DNA of 64,000 nt from Candidatus Thioglobus sp. (GCA_028345955.1 JAOMEO010000005.1:1-64000), one strand, 5' to 3'; numbered from the stretch's first letter, positions 8,974 through 17,545 are shown. Notes: a model not told the origin generated them from the letters alone. Numbers and translations are program-made.

Positions 8974-9755
8974 TAGCCTTCCCTAACCCAAAGCTGGTTG
9001 TAATGATTTCCAGAGCCAAGATAAAATTTGTCTCTTAGCACTAAACCGGCTTGAAGTAAATGTTTTTTTGAGTCATGAGATTGCTTCTCAAAATCATCAT
9101 TGATCTCTATGAGTACACTTTTAACAACTTTTAAAATATTGCCACAACCTTCTAAAACTAAATGTTCAATCCCATCTACATCTATCTTTAAATAATCTGG
9201 CTTTGGTACAAAAAGTAATTCTACTACTTTATCAGCAGTTACACCTGGGAATATATATTCAAATGTTGTGTTAAAGCTTTTTCCATGCTGATCATAGTCT
9301 TCACCAAAAGTTGATAGAGCTCCACCCCATACTGGATTATTCATCCTAAACAAATTAAAACCCGAATGACTAGTTAAGGCTATAGGTAAAATTCTAACTT
9401 TCTCTGAAAGGGTGTTGCAATGAATATTCTTTGCTAGTAGCTCTAAATTAAATACTGACGGTTCAAAAGCATATACTTGCGCATTGTTATATTTGGCAGC
9501 ATAAATAGAATAAAGGCCAATATTAGCGCCAATATCCCAAAATACAGATTCTTTATCAAATGATTCAATCCAAGTTAATGTCTCAGGTTCTTTACTTGAA
9601 AAAGTTTTTACACGGTACCTATTTAGAGCATTGGGTATGAAAAATTGCATTGCGACACCATTGTGACTAATTTTACGACTTTGACTCAAAAACATATTTA
9701 ATAGTTTTTGATGAAATGTTCCAACTTTATAAAAAATTTTATTTATAAAGTTCAT
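8973..9755 (-). CDS. FkbM-family methyltransferase
   Basis: I start it at the ATG at 9755 (MNFINKIFYK); a TTG 12 bases upstream is also in frame. The core is a class I SAM fold: DIGANIGLYSIYAAKY binds SAM, YAFEPSVFN follows beta-2, and PDYLKIDVDGIEHLVLEG is the hallmark FkbM block. FkbM-like enzymes O-methylate sugars or related hydroxyls. The gene lies 12 bases after a second FkbM-type gene, and its stop forms TAATG with the start of an unknown gene. The acceptor is unknown, probably a sugar of the surface polymer. Confidence 0.82.
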   Translation of the reverse strand: MNFINKIFYKVGTFHQKLLNMFLSQSRKISHNGVAMQFFIPNALNRYRVKTFSSKEPETLTWIESFDKESVFWDIGANIGLYSIYAAKYNNAQVYAFEPSVFNLELLAKNIHCNTLSEKVRILPIALTSHSGFNLFRMNNPVWGGALSTFGEDYDQHGKSFNTTFEYIFPGVTADKVVELLFVPKPDYLKIDVDGIEHLVLEGCGNILKVVKSVLIEINDDFEKQSHDSKKHLLQAGLVLRDKFYLGSGNHYNQLWVREG

Positions 9756-9767
9756 AAAAACTAGCAA

Positions 9768-10781
9768 TTAAGACCACCAAAAAAATAATGTCTTTTTGGA
9801 ACCAATACGCGACTCACCATTAGCCCAGCCTTCATGTGTAGGTTTGAAACTATACATCAGAATGTTTAGTATGTGGGATAACAATCCACTCCCGTTCTTA
9901 AAAGGGTAAACACTACTAGATATTTTTCTAAGGTGTTTAGCAATAATTTCTTCTTCTTTTTTGCTTAGGTATTCTTTAGAAAAAGAAGTATTAATAATGG
10001 CAAATGTATAATCCAAAAAACCATAAGCAATTGTGGTAGCAATCAATGCATGCAATTTTTCTGACGCTATTTCCTTGTCCATTGCAGAAAGCCATTCATT
10101 AAGAGTTGATATGGGTCTTAGATAGAGCGCATCACCAAAAATCAACCTACCCTTTAAGGGTGTCTTATAATTTTTCTGCTGATACTTCCAATGAACCTTA
10201 CTTATATCCCACAATTCTAAACCTAATTTTTCGCGTGCAAAGACATCTATATCGCTAAATAAAGGTTGGTCTTTGTACATCGGTGCAAATTCTACCTCGG
10301 CCTCTAACCCTACTATATTTTTCTTAAAAAATTTTTCGCCACCTTGTAATATTGCAAGCTCACCACCTTGTACATCAATCTTGACAAAATCTACCAAATC
10401 AATCTCATTATTTTTTGCCAAGTTGTCTATAGTTTTTGTTTTTAAGGTGATTTTATCCTTTACTTCAAAACGCTGCGAATCATCAAATTGTTGTAAGAAT
10501 GGCATATTCGCTTCAAACACGGACGAAGTCCCTGGAGAATTATTAATATTAAGTGTTAATGTAGTTTCTCCATTCCATAATGCATAAGGCAAAATACGAC
10601 CATGTCCCTGATCTTTTAGCGCCTTAGCCTCAACTGGATCAGGTTCTACTAAAATCACATCCAGCGTATCTTCTTGCATCGTATTCCAAGGCCAACCAAT
10701 ACCATCTCTAGCACCTACATCTAATAAATTCACCTTCTTATTCAGAGGCATTTTTATTACTTTAGAAGAAAAAATACCCAC
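9768..10781 (-). CDS. FkbM-family methyltransferase with C-terminal extension
   Basis: This protein has 337 residues from a GTG at 10781; an ATG at 10751 is an alternative, and neither has a strong ribosome site. NLLDVGARDGIGWPW (about 18-32) is the SAM-binding turn, VILVEPDPVEA follows, and VDFVKIDVQGGELAILQGG is the FkbM signature. After about residue 230 a helical segment of roughly 100 residues has no recognised domain (SEKLHALIATTIAYGFLDYT onward). This makes it longer than the neighbouring FkbM protein. It is likely to methylate a glycan hydroxyl; the extension could bind the acceptor. Confidence 0.8.
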   Translation of the reverse strand: MGIFSSKVIKMPLNKKVNLLDVGARDGIGWPWNTMQEDTLDVILVEPDPVEAKALKDQGHGRILPYALWNGETTLTLNINNSPGTSSVFEANMPFLQQFDDSQRFEVKDKITLKTKTIDNLAKNNEIDLVDFVKIDVQGGELAILQGGEKFFKKNIVGLEAEVEFAPMYKDQPLFSDIDVFAREKLGLELWDISKVHWKYQQKNYKTPLKGRLIFGDALYLRPISTLNEWLSAMDKEIASEKLHALIATTIAYGFLDYTFAIINTSFSKEYLSKKEEEIIAKHLRKISSSVYPFKNGSGLLSHILNILMYSFKPTHEGWANGESRIGSKKTLFFWWS

Positions 10782-10783
10782 AA

Positions 10784-11197
10784 TTAACTTTCTAATAATG
10801 CCTTAACTGCAGGGTGAAGGTGTAATAGACCGATTAATTTATCGTTATCAACAACCGGCAAGTCCCAAACTTGCTTCTTTTCCATCAAATCAACTGCATC
10901 AATCAAAGTTACATCACTTGAAATGGTAATCGGATTTTTGATTGCCTGATTAATCGCATCATCAATGAAAAAGGCGGACAAAGGTTTCTGCACAGAAAGT
11001 AGTTTGCGCCTAACATCGCCATCAGTGATAATTCCTAGCAATTGATCTTCATTATCCGTAATACATGCAATACCTAAGCGAAAGTCATCCATTTTTTCTA
11101 ATGCCGCTTTTAAAATGGTAGTTTTTGTCACAATGGGAAAGCTATTGGTATCTAACATCACCTCACTAACAATCATTTTTTTATTCTGGATGTACAT
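10784..11197 (-). CDS. stand-alone CBS-pair protein resembling the C-terminus of KdsD
   Basis: This protein has 137 residues from the ATG at 11197, chosen for its GGAG site seven bases upstream; the coding region then overlaps the end of the kdsA-like gene by 17 bases. It holds two CBS motifs: GIACITDNEDQLLGIITDGD with VRRKL following, and DLPVVDNDKLIGLLHLH. These resemble the regulatory half of arabinose-5-phosphate isomerase (KdsD/KpsF), but the N-terminal SIS isomerase domain is absent. CBS pairs bind adenosine or CMP-type ligands and regulate partner enzymes. It may regulate the adjacent synthase or activation step, or it may be a remnant that gained a separate role. Confidence 0.78.
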   Translation of the reverse strand: MYIQNKKMIVSEVMLDTNSFPIVTKTTILKAALEKMDDFRLGIACITDNEDQLLGIITDGDVRRKLLSVQKPLSAFFIDDAINQAIKNPITISSDVTLIDAVDLMEKKQVWDLPVVDNDKLIGLLHLHPAVKALLES

Positions 11198-12059
11198 TAT
11201 CTTCTCCAAATTTTTCCAATAATTCTAGGCGGGTTTCATGCACTATTTTTGCCTGATGCAAAACATTTTCTAAATATTGTAAATCTAATACAGTGTTGGC
11301 ATCTGACAGAGCGGCTTTTGGATTGTTGTGCACTTCCATAAATAGTGCATTAACACCACAACCCACTGCAGCACGAACTAAATATGGAATAAACTCTCTT
11401 TGACCCCCAGATATATTGCCCATTGAAGTTGGCAACTGAACAGAGTGTGTTGCATCAAAGCACACAGGATATCCAATTTTCTGCATAATTGGGAAACTAG
11501 TCATGTCATTAACCAACGCACCATAGCCCAAAAAAGTACCTCTATCTGTTAGAATTATTTGCTTGCACCCATGAGCCTCTAACTTTCTGACCGAATTTTT
11601 CATATTCCATGGACTCATAAACTGGCCTTTTTTCAAATGCACGGGCCTACCAGTTTCTGCTGCCGCTCGCAATATCGAAGTTTGCCTGCACAAATAAGCT
11701 GGCACTTGAACCATATCACAAACTTCACCCGTAGATTTAGCCCATGCAGCATCCGAAAAATCAGAAACCACAGGTACTCTAAACTCATCTCTAACATCAG
11801 ATAATATCTGTAATCCACTCTCTAAGCCTGTACCATGAAAACTTTCAGGTGACGATCTACAATCTTTATCATAACAAGACTTATATACCCAAGGTACATT
11901 TAATTTCTCGCATATTTCCCCAATAGAATCAGCCATGAAAAATGCATGATCTTTCGACTCAATAGCGCAAGGTCCTCCAAAAAAAGCTAACGGCAGATTA
12001 TCGCCCACTTCAACTTTGTTCACTTTATCATAACCAATAGTAATAAATTTATTTTTCAT
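11181..12059 (-). CDS. kdsA: 3-deoxy-8-phosphooctulonate synthase-like enzyme (KdsA family, variant motif)
   Basis: This is a 292-residue TIM-barrel synthase. GGPCAIES (28-35) carries the Cys found in metal-dependent KDO8P synthases, and QVPAYLCRQTSILRAA, KKGQFMSPWNM, ILTDRGTFLGYG and CFDATHSVQLP match the family throughout. The block normally written KANRSS is KDCRSS here (residues 65-70), so the Asn that distinguishes KDO8P synthase from DAHP synthase is Cys. The family condenses PEP with arabinose-5-phosphate, and the change may mean a different aldose-phosphate. Its end overlaps a CBS-pair gene, and its start overlaps the preceding methyltransferase by 11 bases. It probably is not the housekeeping kdsA. 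Confidence 0.85.
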   Translation of the reverse strand: MKNKFITIGYDKVNKVEVGDNLPLAFFGGPCAIESKDHAFFMADSIGEICEKLNVPWVYKSCYDKDCRSSPESFHGTGLESGLQILSDVRDEFRVPVVSDFSDAAWAKSTGEVCDMVQVPAYLCRQTSILRAAAETGRPVHLKKGQFMSPWNMKNSVRKLEAHGCKQIILTDRGTFLGYGALVNDMTSFPIMQKIGYPVCFDATHSVQLPTSMGNISGGQREFIPYLVRAAVGCGVNALFMEVHNNPKAALSDANTVLDLQYLENVLHQAKIVHETRLELLEKFGEDNVHPE

Positions 12060-13119
12060 TTTTCTGCCCTTGATTAATAATCACCTCAAAATAAGGCGAA
12101 CTAACATTTCTAAATTCAATTCTACCTAATACCTTTCTCTTTAATAGCATATAGTGGTGTATGGGAAACATATCAAAATAAGTCACATTACTCTCATACA
12201 GTTTATAGTCCAGTATATTAAGATCAGTGTCATACGTTTGCTCAAAAAAAGGTGCACTAACAAAACGATTTATTAAGTATAAATTTGTAGCCTGTTGATA
12301 TAGAGGGCTATTAACATATGAATTAAAAACCTCTCTTCGCATTTCACCAAGACTAAAAGAGTTAGTAAAAAAGTCCACTTGATTGTCTTGAATAGAATCG
12401 TATTCAGAGACTGGGACATACATAATAGACCCATTCGGTATATCCTTAAAGTTTTTATATTGTGTAATACTGTCTGGAAATATATGTTCAACCTCCGGGT
12501 ACAACTCAGATAGGTACAAATAACTACGGCACAACTGGTGATGAAAATCAACCAAAATAATTCTAATATCTGAAAAATATTTTTTAACTAAACCGGCAAG
12601 GCCACCATAATAACTACCAACATCAACCCATATTTGATTATCATTCAACAGTTTATTTGACTTAATCTGTTGTAATTGATATACATACCTTAACCAACGA
12701 CCATTTACAGTTGTGCCTTCATGCTGATAAAATATATTCGAACCTGGAGTAAGGTGTACTGGATTATCTGCCAACAATTTAGACCCATTTTCTTTACTTT
12801 TGATAACCGCTATATCATCTAAAAGTGTTGATTTTAGAAGTTTATATTCCTCTCTCCGCAATATTAATTTTGCAAAATAAATAACAATAACTTTAAATAT
12901 TCCTCTATGCTTAAATTGCAAGAAAGATAATTGAGGTGGTACAGTCATATCAGACTGGCCAGCCCAATTTTTTAGATTTGCTAAATTAACACTTTCAGAA
13001 AATTGCTTATAAGCCTTTTCAATAATACCCTTGTGCTTATTATCAATATTGTCTAGCTCATCATCTTTATAAAAAGATGATGAGTTCTTAATAAATAAAT
13101 CTATTTTTTCTTGCGTCAT
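12049..13119 (-). CDS. putative sugar O-methyltransferase
   Basis: This is a 356-residue protein with WVDVGSYYGGLAGLVKKYF (about 164-182) as its SAM-binding loop, ILVDFHHQLCRSYLYLSELY after beta-2, and a long helical N-terminus containing SFLQFKHRGIF. This organisation fits the 'putative sugar O-methyltransferase' family found in Leptospira and marine polysaccharide loci. The TGA of the CmoA-like gene immediately precedes the ATG. The acceptor sugar cannot be read from the sequence. Confidence 0.75.
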   Translation of the reverse strand: MTQEKIDLFIKNSSSFYKDDELDNIDNKHKGIIEKAYKQFSESVNLANLKNWAGQSDMTVPPQLSFLQFKHRGIFKVIVIYFAKLILRREEYKLLKSTLLDDIAVIKSKENGSKLLADNPVHLTPGSNIFYQHEGTTVNGRWLRYVYQLQQIKSNKLLNDNQIWVDVGSYYGGLAGLVKKYFSDIRIILVDFHHQLCRSYLYLSELYPEVEHIFPDSITQYKNFKDIPNGSIMYVPVSEYDSIQDNQVDFFTNSFSLGEMRREVFNSYVNSPLYQQATNLYLINRFVSAPFFEQTYDTDLNILDYKLYESNVTYFDMFPIHHYMLLKRKVLGRIEFRNVSSPYFEVIINQGQKNEK

Positions 13120-13848
13120 TCACTTGACAGCTAAAAAGCCTTCAAAAGACAAATACTTTTGCACTGACATAATATCGACAAACCCTGCTCTTTTTAATAT
13201 GTCAATATTTCCTTGCGTTGAAAAAGGCTCTAAGACGCCCTTCAAACTCATCATTTTACTGATAATATTTTCTTCACTATAGCCTTGCTCTAATTTGTAA
13301 TCTAAATATATCGTGTTAATAATGTCTTGGAATCTGGCATCTGGAGCTCTGACTTTTTCAAACATTATAAGAGCACCACCCCAATTTAGAGATTGGTACA
13401 ATTTTTCAATAACTTTTTGCCTTACCGAGGGTGGAATGAACTGTATGGTGTAATAACAAACAATGAGATCAGATTTCTCTAACTCAGTTGAAATAATGTC
13501 AGCATGTTCAAAACTTACATTATCGATATCTGTTTTACCTAAACTCTGGTTAGCATAATCCACCATATCTTTCTCAATATCAAATCCAATAAAACGAGCA
13601 CCAATCTTAGTTGCATTAGATTCTGATAACTTCATTGATAAAACACCTGTAGAGCAACCTATTTCATATACAACCGAATCATCTTTAACAAAAAACTTAC
13701 TCAAATCACAAGTTATCTGGTGCCCTTCTAAATATAGTGGCACTGATTTTTTAACATGCTCATCAAAATTATTTACAACGTCACCAGAAAATCGCCAATT
13801 GCTGTCTTCTGTTTTTATTTTGTCGCCTGCAGGATGTTTGTTTTTCAT
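13120..13848 (-). CDS. CmoA-like class I SAM methyltransferase
   Basis: This is a 242-residue protein that aligns by eye with CmoA over its whole length: NNFDEHVKKSVPLY near the start, VYEIGCSTGVLS (60-71), YYTIQFIPPSVRQKVIEKLY, NWGGALIMFEK, YSEENIISKMMSL and a final LSFEGFLAVK. CmoA makes carboxy-SAM from SAM and prephenate for tRNA wobble modification. A copy inside a glycan island, next to a sugar methyltransferase, more likely methylates or alkylates a sugar. Housekeeping cmoA is usually paired with cmoB, which is absent here. Confidence 0.72.
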   Translation of the reverse strand: MKNKHPAGDKIKTEDSNWRFSGDVVNNFDEHVKKSVPLYLEGHQITCDLSKFFVKDDSVVYEIGCSTGVLSMKLSESNATKIGARFIGFDIEKDMVDYANQSLGKTDIDNVSFEHADIISTELEKSDLIVCYYTIQFIPPSVRQKVIEKLYQSLNWGGALIMFEKVRAPDARFQDIINTIYLDYKLEQGYSEENIISKMMSLKGVLEPFSTQGNIDILKRAGFVDIMSVQKYLSFEGFLAVK

Positions 13849-13979
13849 AATTTAATAGTTAATAAGTTAAAACAATGCCATTCATAAAATTTAATTTTAT
13901 CATCATTAAAAACAACAACCCACTCTTTTATATAGAACGTGTATATTGTAAAAAAACAACTAGTCAATACTAAAATTAA

Positions 13980-14918
13980 TTAGGATCTTAGTCCGGCTTT
14001 CTTCATAATAATAGAGTGATCCTCCCTTGGAAATTCCAATAAAGACAAGGGTTTGGGTTGTGACATATTTGAACGAAAGCCTAAATTCACTCCTAAGTTA
14101 TTTAACACTTCAAGGGTGTCCTTATTATAGGAATTACAAGGATGGGAGACTGATGTTGGATTAACGCCTAGAAGTCTACTAATATGTGTGTAATTTTGAC
14201 TATATTCTTCATATTGTTCATTTATACTTAAATCGCTTAATCTAGTCGGATGAGAGTAGGAGTGTAGTCCAATTATATGCTCAATTGTGTGCAAATCTCT
14301 AATACAATCATTGTCCATCCATAGATGTTTAAATAATAAATCTGCATTAATATCGCTATCAGAAATCATACTATCCATCACTTGCTCATATCTCTGAGAA
14401 CCCAAAGCGATATCACGAATAAAACGAAACCTTCTATCCTGATCAGTATAAATCGAGTGCTCAATTAAATATTCTGAAGCATTAAACTTTTGCAACTTAA
14501 TTTCTACTTCTTTATAAAAGTTAAATTTCTTAAGTCGAACTTCAAAAGCCTCATAAAACTCGAAAATATCTTTGAATTTTACGGTGCGATAGTACCTATA
14601 CAGTTCTATCTTGCCTATAGATCCTTCAAAAACCGATGAATAAATAAACCAAAATGCTGTTAGGCCTCTTTTATTCAAAATAGGTAGGGCGATATCATAT
14701 TGACACCTTAAACCATCATCAAAACTTAGACAAACATCATCTTTATCAAGGCTCCCATCTAATGCAAGATTCATCCAATCTTTGGCATTGAGCAAACTAT
14801 AATTATTTGTCATATAATCTAATAAACATTCAAAATCATCCCCTGAAATAGCACCCTGACCTTTCGGGTGATTTTTATGGTCATAAAAATGATGCAACAT
14901 TAAACTGAATGGTGGCAT
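13980..14918 (-). CDS. polysaccharide deacetylase family protein (NodB/CE4 type)
   Basis: This is a 312-residue protein. SFDDGL (65-70) is the metal/catalytic Asp motif and HSYSHP (about 218-223) supplies the two metal-binding His residues of the NodB homology domain. MLHHFYDHKNHP at the start fits family members acting on small activated or lipid-linked sugars. There is no signal peptide, so it would act in the cytoplasm. A variable helical insert occupies about residues 110-210. It is likely to remove an acetyl or formyl group from an amino sugar of the glycan. Confidence 0.78.
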   Translation of the reverse strand: MPPFSLMLHHFYDHKNHPKGQGAISGDDFECLLDYMTNNYSLLNAKDWMNLALDGSLDKDDVCLSFDDGLRCQYDIALPILNKRGLTAFWFIYSSVFEGSIGKIELYRYYRTVKFKDIFEFYEAFEVRLKKFNFYKEVEIKLQKFNASEYLIEHSIYTDQDRRFRFIRDIALGSQRYEQVMDSMISDSDINADLLFKHLWMDNDCIRDLHTIEHIIGLHSYSHPTRLSDLSINEQYEEYSQNYTHISRLLGVNPTSVSHPCNSYNKDTLEVLNNLGVNLGFRSNMSQPKPLSLLEFPREDHSIIMKKAGLRS

Positions 14919-14948
14919 GTATTAACCTAGAAAAAATAAATTTAATAA

Positions 14949-14970
14949 TTTTAGCCGACGTCGACTAAAA
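14949..14970 (-). terminator. 22-base near-perfect palindrome between two genes
   Basis: TTTTAGCCGACGTCGACTAAAA is its own reverse complement apart from one mismatched pair and is strikingly GC-rich at the centre compared with its surroundings. It lies between the sulfotransferase stop and the deacetylase start. Read on the minus strand it is followed by a T-rich stretch (TTATTAAATTTATTTTTT). It could be a weak terminator or attenuator, or a dimeric regulator site. Confidence 0.4.
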
Positions 14971-14983
14971 CTCTTTATAGAAA

Positions 14984-16084
14984 TCATCCGTACTTTTTAT
15001 TCAAATATATTTCTAATTCTTTCATATCACTCATATATTTTCCATATGCTGGACTATCAATGAATTTATTATAGCCACTATCGGGGGCGCTCCAATTCAT
15101 TGGGTCAACTGAATCTACCGGATGACAATCAACACCTTCGCCAGTTTTTAAAAAATGCTCTAAGGTCTTACAAAGATACGGTTGTCTATATAATAAATTC
15201 AACCCATACTCAATATCACTACCTGTAAATGACTCATTGGTTCGCTTATAACCCATCTTATCCATCAAATTACCGGCCAAAAAATCACACAACGCCAACT
15301 CCCAAGGCTTCAACTCGCCCACCCAAGTTTCATTGCGTTTTTTATCAAATCCGTACACTTTTTTATTGGTATATACTGAAATGTTAACCTTTGTTACTTT
15401 TTCATCAATAAGATCTTTCCACTTATCCCCTTGAATCATAATCTCCTCAAAAGGTTCCTCTAAAAAATCACATATTTCACGAATTGTCTCTTCTGGATTT
15501 GTATGAATGTCTTCGAATTTAACAAACATATAATTTTTTGACGAGATATTATTTTTATACTTTTCTATATAATTAACTGAGTCAATCCAATTAAATATTG
15601 CATTTAAGTATAGATTGTCGGGCATATAGCTAATCTTTCCAAATGATGCAAGCACACCACGCAAATCACGACAAATGTGAATAACTTTTCCATTTGGAAA
15701 CATGTCTAAAAAACTAGGAATATATCTCCAAGACAAATTAGCATACTCACCCCAAAGCTCTTTGCCAGTTGGTCTGATTAAATCTTGCATTAACTCATTG
15801 TACAGTACTGAGTTATCTATACTTTTATGCTGCTTGATTGATTTAAATACGGTGTCTAAATTATAAGTAATGTTTGATCTATGCTGCAAACGAATCTTGT
15901 AATGATTAATCATTCTTTCGGCATTTTCTAATGAGAACGAATTATTTTTATTATAAAAAAAACGAAAATAATTAACCCTTTCATTAAACATTGCTATTTT
16001 TGAATGCACTGATAGCAAATTTAGAAGAAGCGTACCACCAGTCCTCATTGTTCCGGTTGAAAAAATTCTCTTATTTGAAATCAT
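14984..16084 (-). CDS. sulfotransferase family protein
   Basis: This is a 366-residue protein. TGTMRTGGTLLLNLL (10-24) is the 5'-phosphosulfate-binding loop, with Arg-Thr-Gly-Gly-Thr in place of the usual SGT. VIHICRDLRGVLASF (about 174-188) is the 3'-phosphate-binding motif, and FVKFEDIHTNPEETIREI is the following family block. It would move sulfate from PAPS to a sugar or lipid hydroxyl in the cytoplasm. The same island also encodes a CysC-like kinase. That kinase sits in a phosphoramidate cassette and may not make PAPS, so the donor supply probably comes from elsewhere. Donor use other than PAPS cannot be excluded. Confidence 0.78.
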   Translation of the reverse strand: MISNKRIFSTGTMRTGGTLLLNLLSVHSKIAMFNERVNYFRFFYNKNNSFSLENAERMINHYKIRLQHRSNITYNLDTVFKSIKQHKSIDNSVLYNELMQDLIRPTGKELWGEYANLSWRYIPSFLDMFPNGKVIHICRDLRGVLASFGKISYMPDNLYLNAIFNWIDSVNYIEKYKNNISSKNYMFVKFEDIHTNPEETIREICDFLEEPFEEIMIQGDKWKDLIDEKVTKVNISVYTNKKVYGFDKKRNETWVGELKPWELALCDFLAGNLMDKMGYKRTNESFTGSDIEYGLNLLYRQPYLCKTLEHFLKTGEGVDCHPVDSVDPMNWSAPDSGYNKFIDSPAYGKYMSDMKELEIYLNKKYG

Positions 16085-16159
16085 ATTTCCTTAATATGTG
16101 AAAAAAATAATAGATTTAGGCCTATTTAATAACGATGATTAATTTGGTCCGTTATTAGA

Positions 16160-17518
16160 TTAAATCCAATCATTTTGATGCCATATTTTTTCATCCCACT
16201 GCTTAGTTTTAAAACTATATACATTAACTACGGTATTGCCAATATCATCATTGCATGCAACGCCCAAATGACTTAATGCCTTTTTGTTAATGGTATGTGC
16301 ATCAAAAACATATGTCCATTGATTGCCTTCGTCATTAATAAAGTCATCTCGATAATATCTGCCCTCTAAAGTGCGTAATGCTAAAAACGGTTGGGGACCC
16401 CATATATCAACATCAGTTGTTACTCGTAAATATTCATCATTGAACTTAAAAGTAAATTTAGGAGGTTGTTTTTTCTCCATATTGAGAGCAGCCCTAAAAC
16501 CCTCAACTACATTTACCCAACGAAAATCAATATCATTATATTTTTTTTGAGTCTTCTTAACTAGATCAACAAACTCTTCAATTTCTGGAACCATGTCTCT
16601 AAAATCATGATTTGTAACTCCGACCAATACATTTTTACCGCTCTCTGCATCACTAAAAGCGGCATCTAATTCTTTCTCGTTAATGTTGTTATATCGTGTC
16701 CTCAAGTTCAGACATCGTCCAATCATACGTTTAAGTCCACCTTCTTTTCGATGATCATAAAAGTCTGGGTTATATATCCGCCAATCAGTTGGTGCGCCAC
16801 GCCAATCAACAAAACGCCCTGGTATTGGATATATTTTCTTAATGTCTTCAGGCTCGTCTGTAAACTGATGCGCTAGATCGAATGGCATCCAAGCCTCTAG
16901 CCACAAATTGATATCGTAAGTCTCATAATGCCCACCAGGTCGATTGGCAACTGGAAACCATTTGTGGTCTATGATCCTTCTAGCAATTATTTCATTGTGT
17001 AGCAAGTCTAAGTTATAACCGCATGATTGCCTATGGGCATCACGTGAAAGACTAGGCGGATGAAAATGCCAGTTTATTTGATCACGAGGAACATTGTTAT
17101 CAATCAATAATTGTTCATAATGTTCGTAAACAGCATGAAAACCCATTGCTCTTCGACGGGGGTTGTTTTCATAATTAACATGGTCCATACAATGCCAAGA
17201 TAAAATATAGGGTTGGCCATCGCTATCAGACAAGTTACTACGCCAATCATCAGACATAATTGTATCGTGCATTTTATCAATCCTGTCCCAAGTCCCTAAA
17301 TATTGGTCCACCATGTCTTCACGAACAATTTCGGCAACTAATCTTTCTTTTCCTTTTAGGTCAATTTCATGATTTCTTAATTTTTTTAGCGTTGCTATTG
17401 ATGGCTCTAATTGAATGCCATAATGATCATATATTCTCTCAAAAGTGGCCTTTAAACTCTCAAACATAGGCCCTTCCGTATCAACAGCATGTGCTATATA
17501 AACAGTCCCTTTAGTCAC
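16160..17518 (-). CDS. polysaccharide-deacetylase-like barrel protein, function unknown
   Basis: This protein has 452 residues from a GTG with a strong AAGGAG site seven bases upstream. YIAHAVDTEGPMFE (7-20) places an Asp-Thr-Glu motif at the end of the first strand, as in distant NodB/glycoside-hydrolase barrels. Further blocks are SWHCMDHVNY, NWHFHPPSLSRDAHRQSCGY and GVTNHDFRDM, with His residues that could bind metal. There is no signal peptide. The neighbours are a sulfotransferase and a zinc-ribbon methyltransferase. I infer a sugar-modifying hydrolase or deacetylase and do not know the substrate. Confidence 0.6.
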   Translation of the reverse strand: MTKGTVYIAHAVDTEGPMFESLKATFERIYDHYGIQLEPSIATLKKLRNHEIDLKGKERLVAEIVREDMVDQYLGTWDRIDKMHDTIMSDDWRSNLSDSDGQPYILSWHCMDHVNYENNPRRRAMGFHAVYEHYEQLLIDNNVPRDQINWHFHPPSLSRDAHRQSCGYNLDLLHNEIIARRIIDHKWFPVANRPGGHYETYDINLWLEAWMPFDLAHQFTDEPEDIKKIYPIPGRFVDWRGAPTDWRIYNPDFYDHRKEGGLKRMIGRCLNLRTRYNNINEKELDAAFSDAESGKNVLVGVTNHDFRDMVPEIEEFVDLVKKTQKKYNDIDFRWVNVVEGFRAALNMEKKQPPKFTFKFNDEYLRVTTDVDIWGPQPFLALRTLEGRYYRDDFINDEGNQWTYVFDAHTINKKALSHLGVACNDDIGNTVVNVYSFKTKQWDEKIWHQNDWI

Positions 17519-17545
17519 AATAAATCTCCTTAATAATTAATAAAT

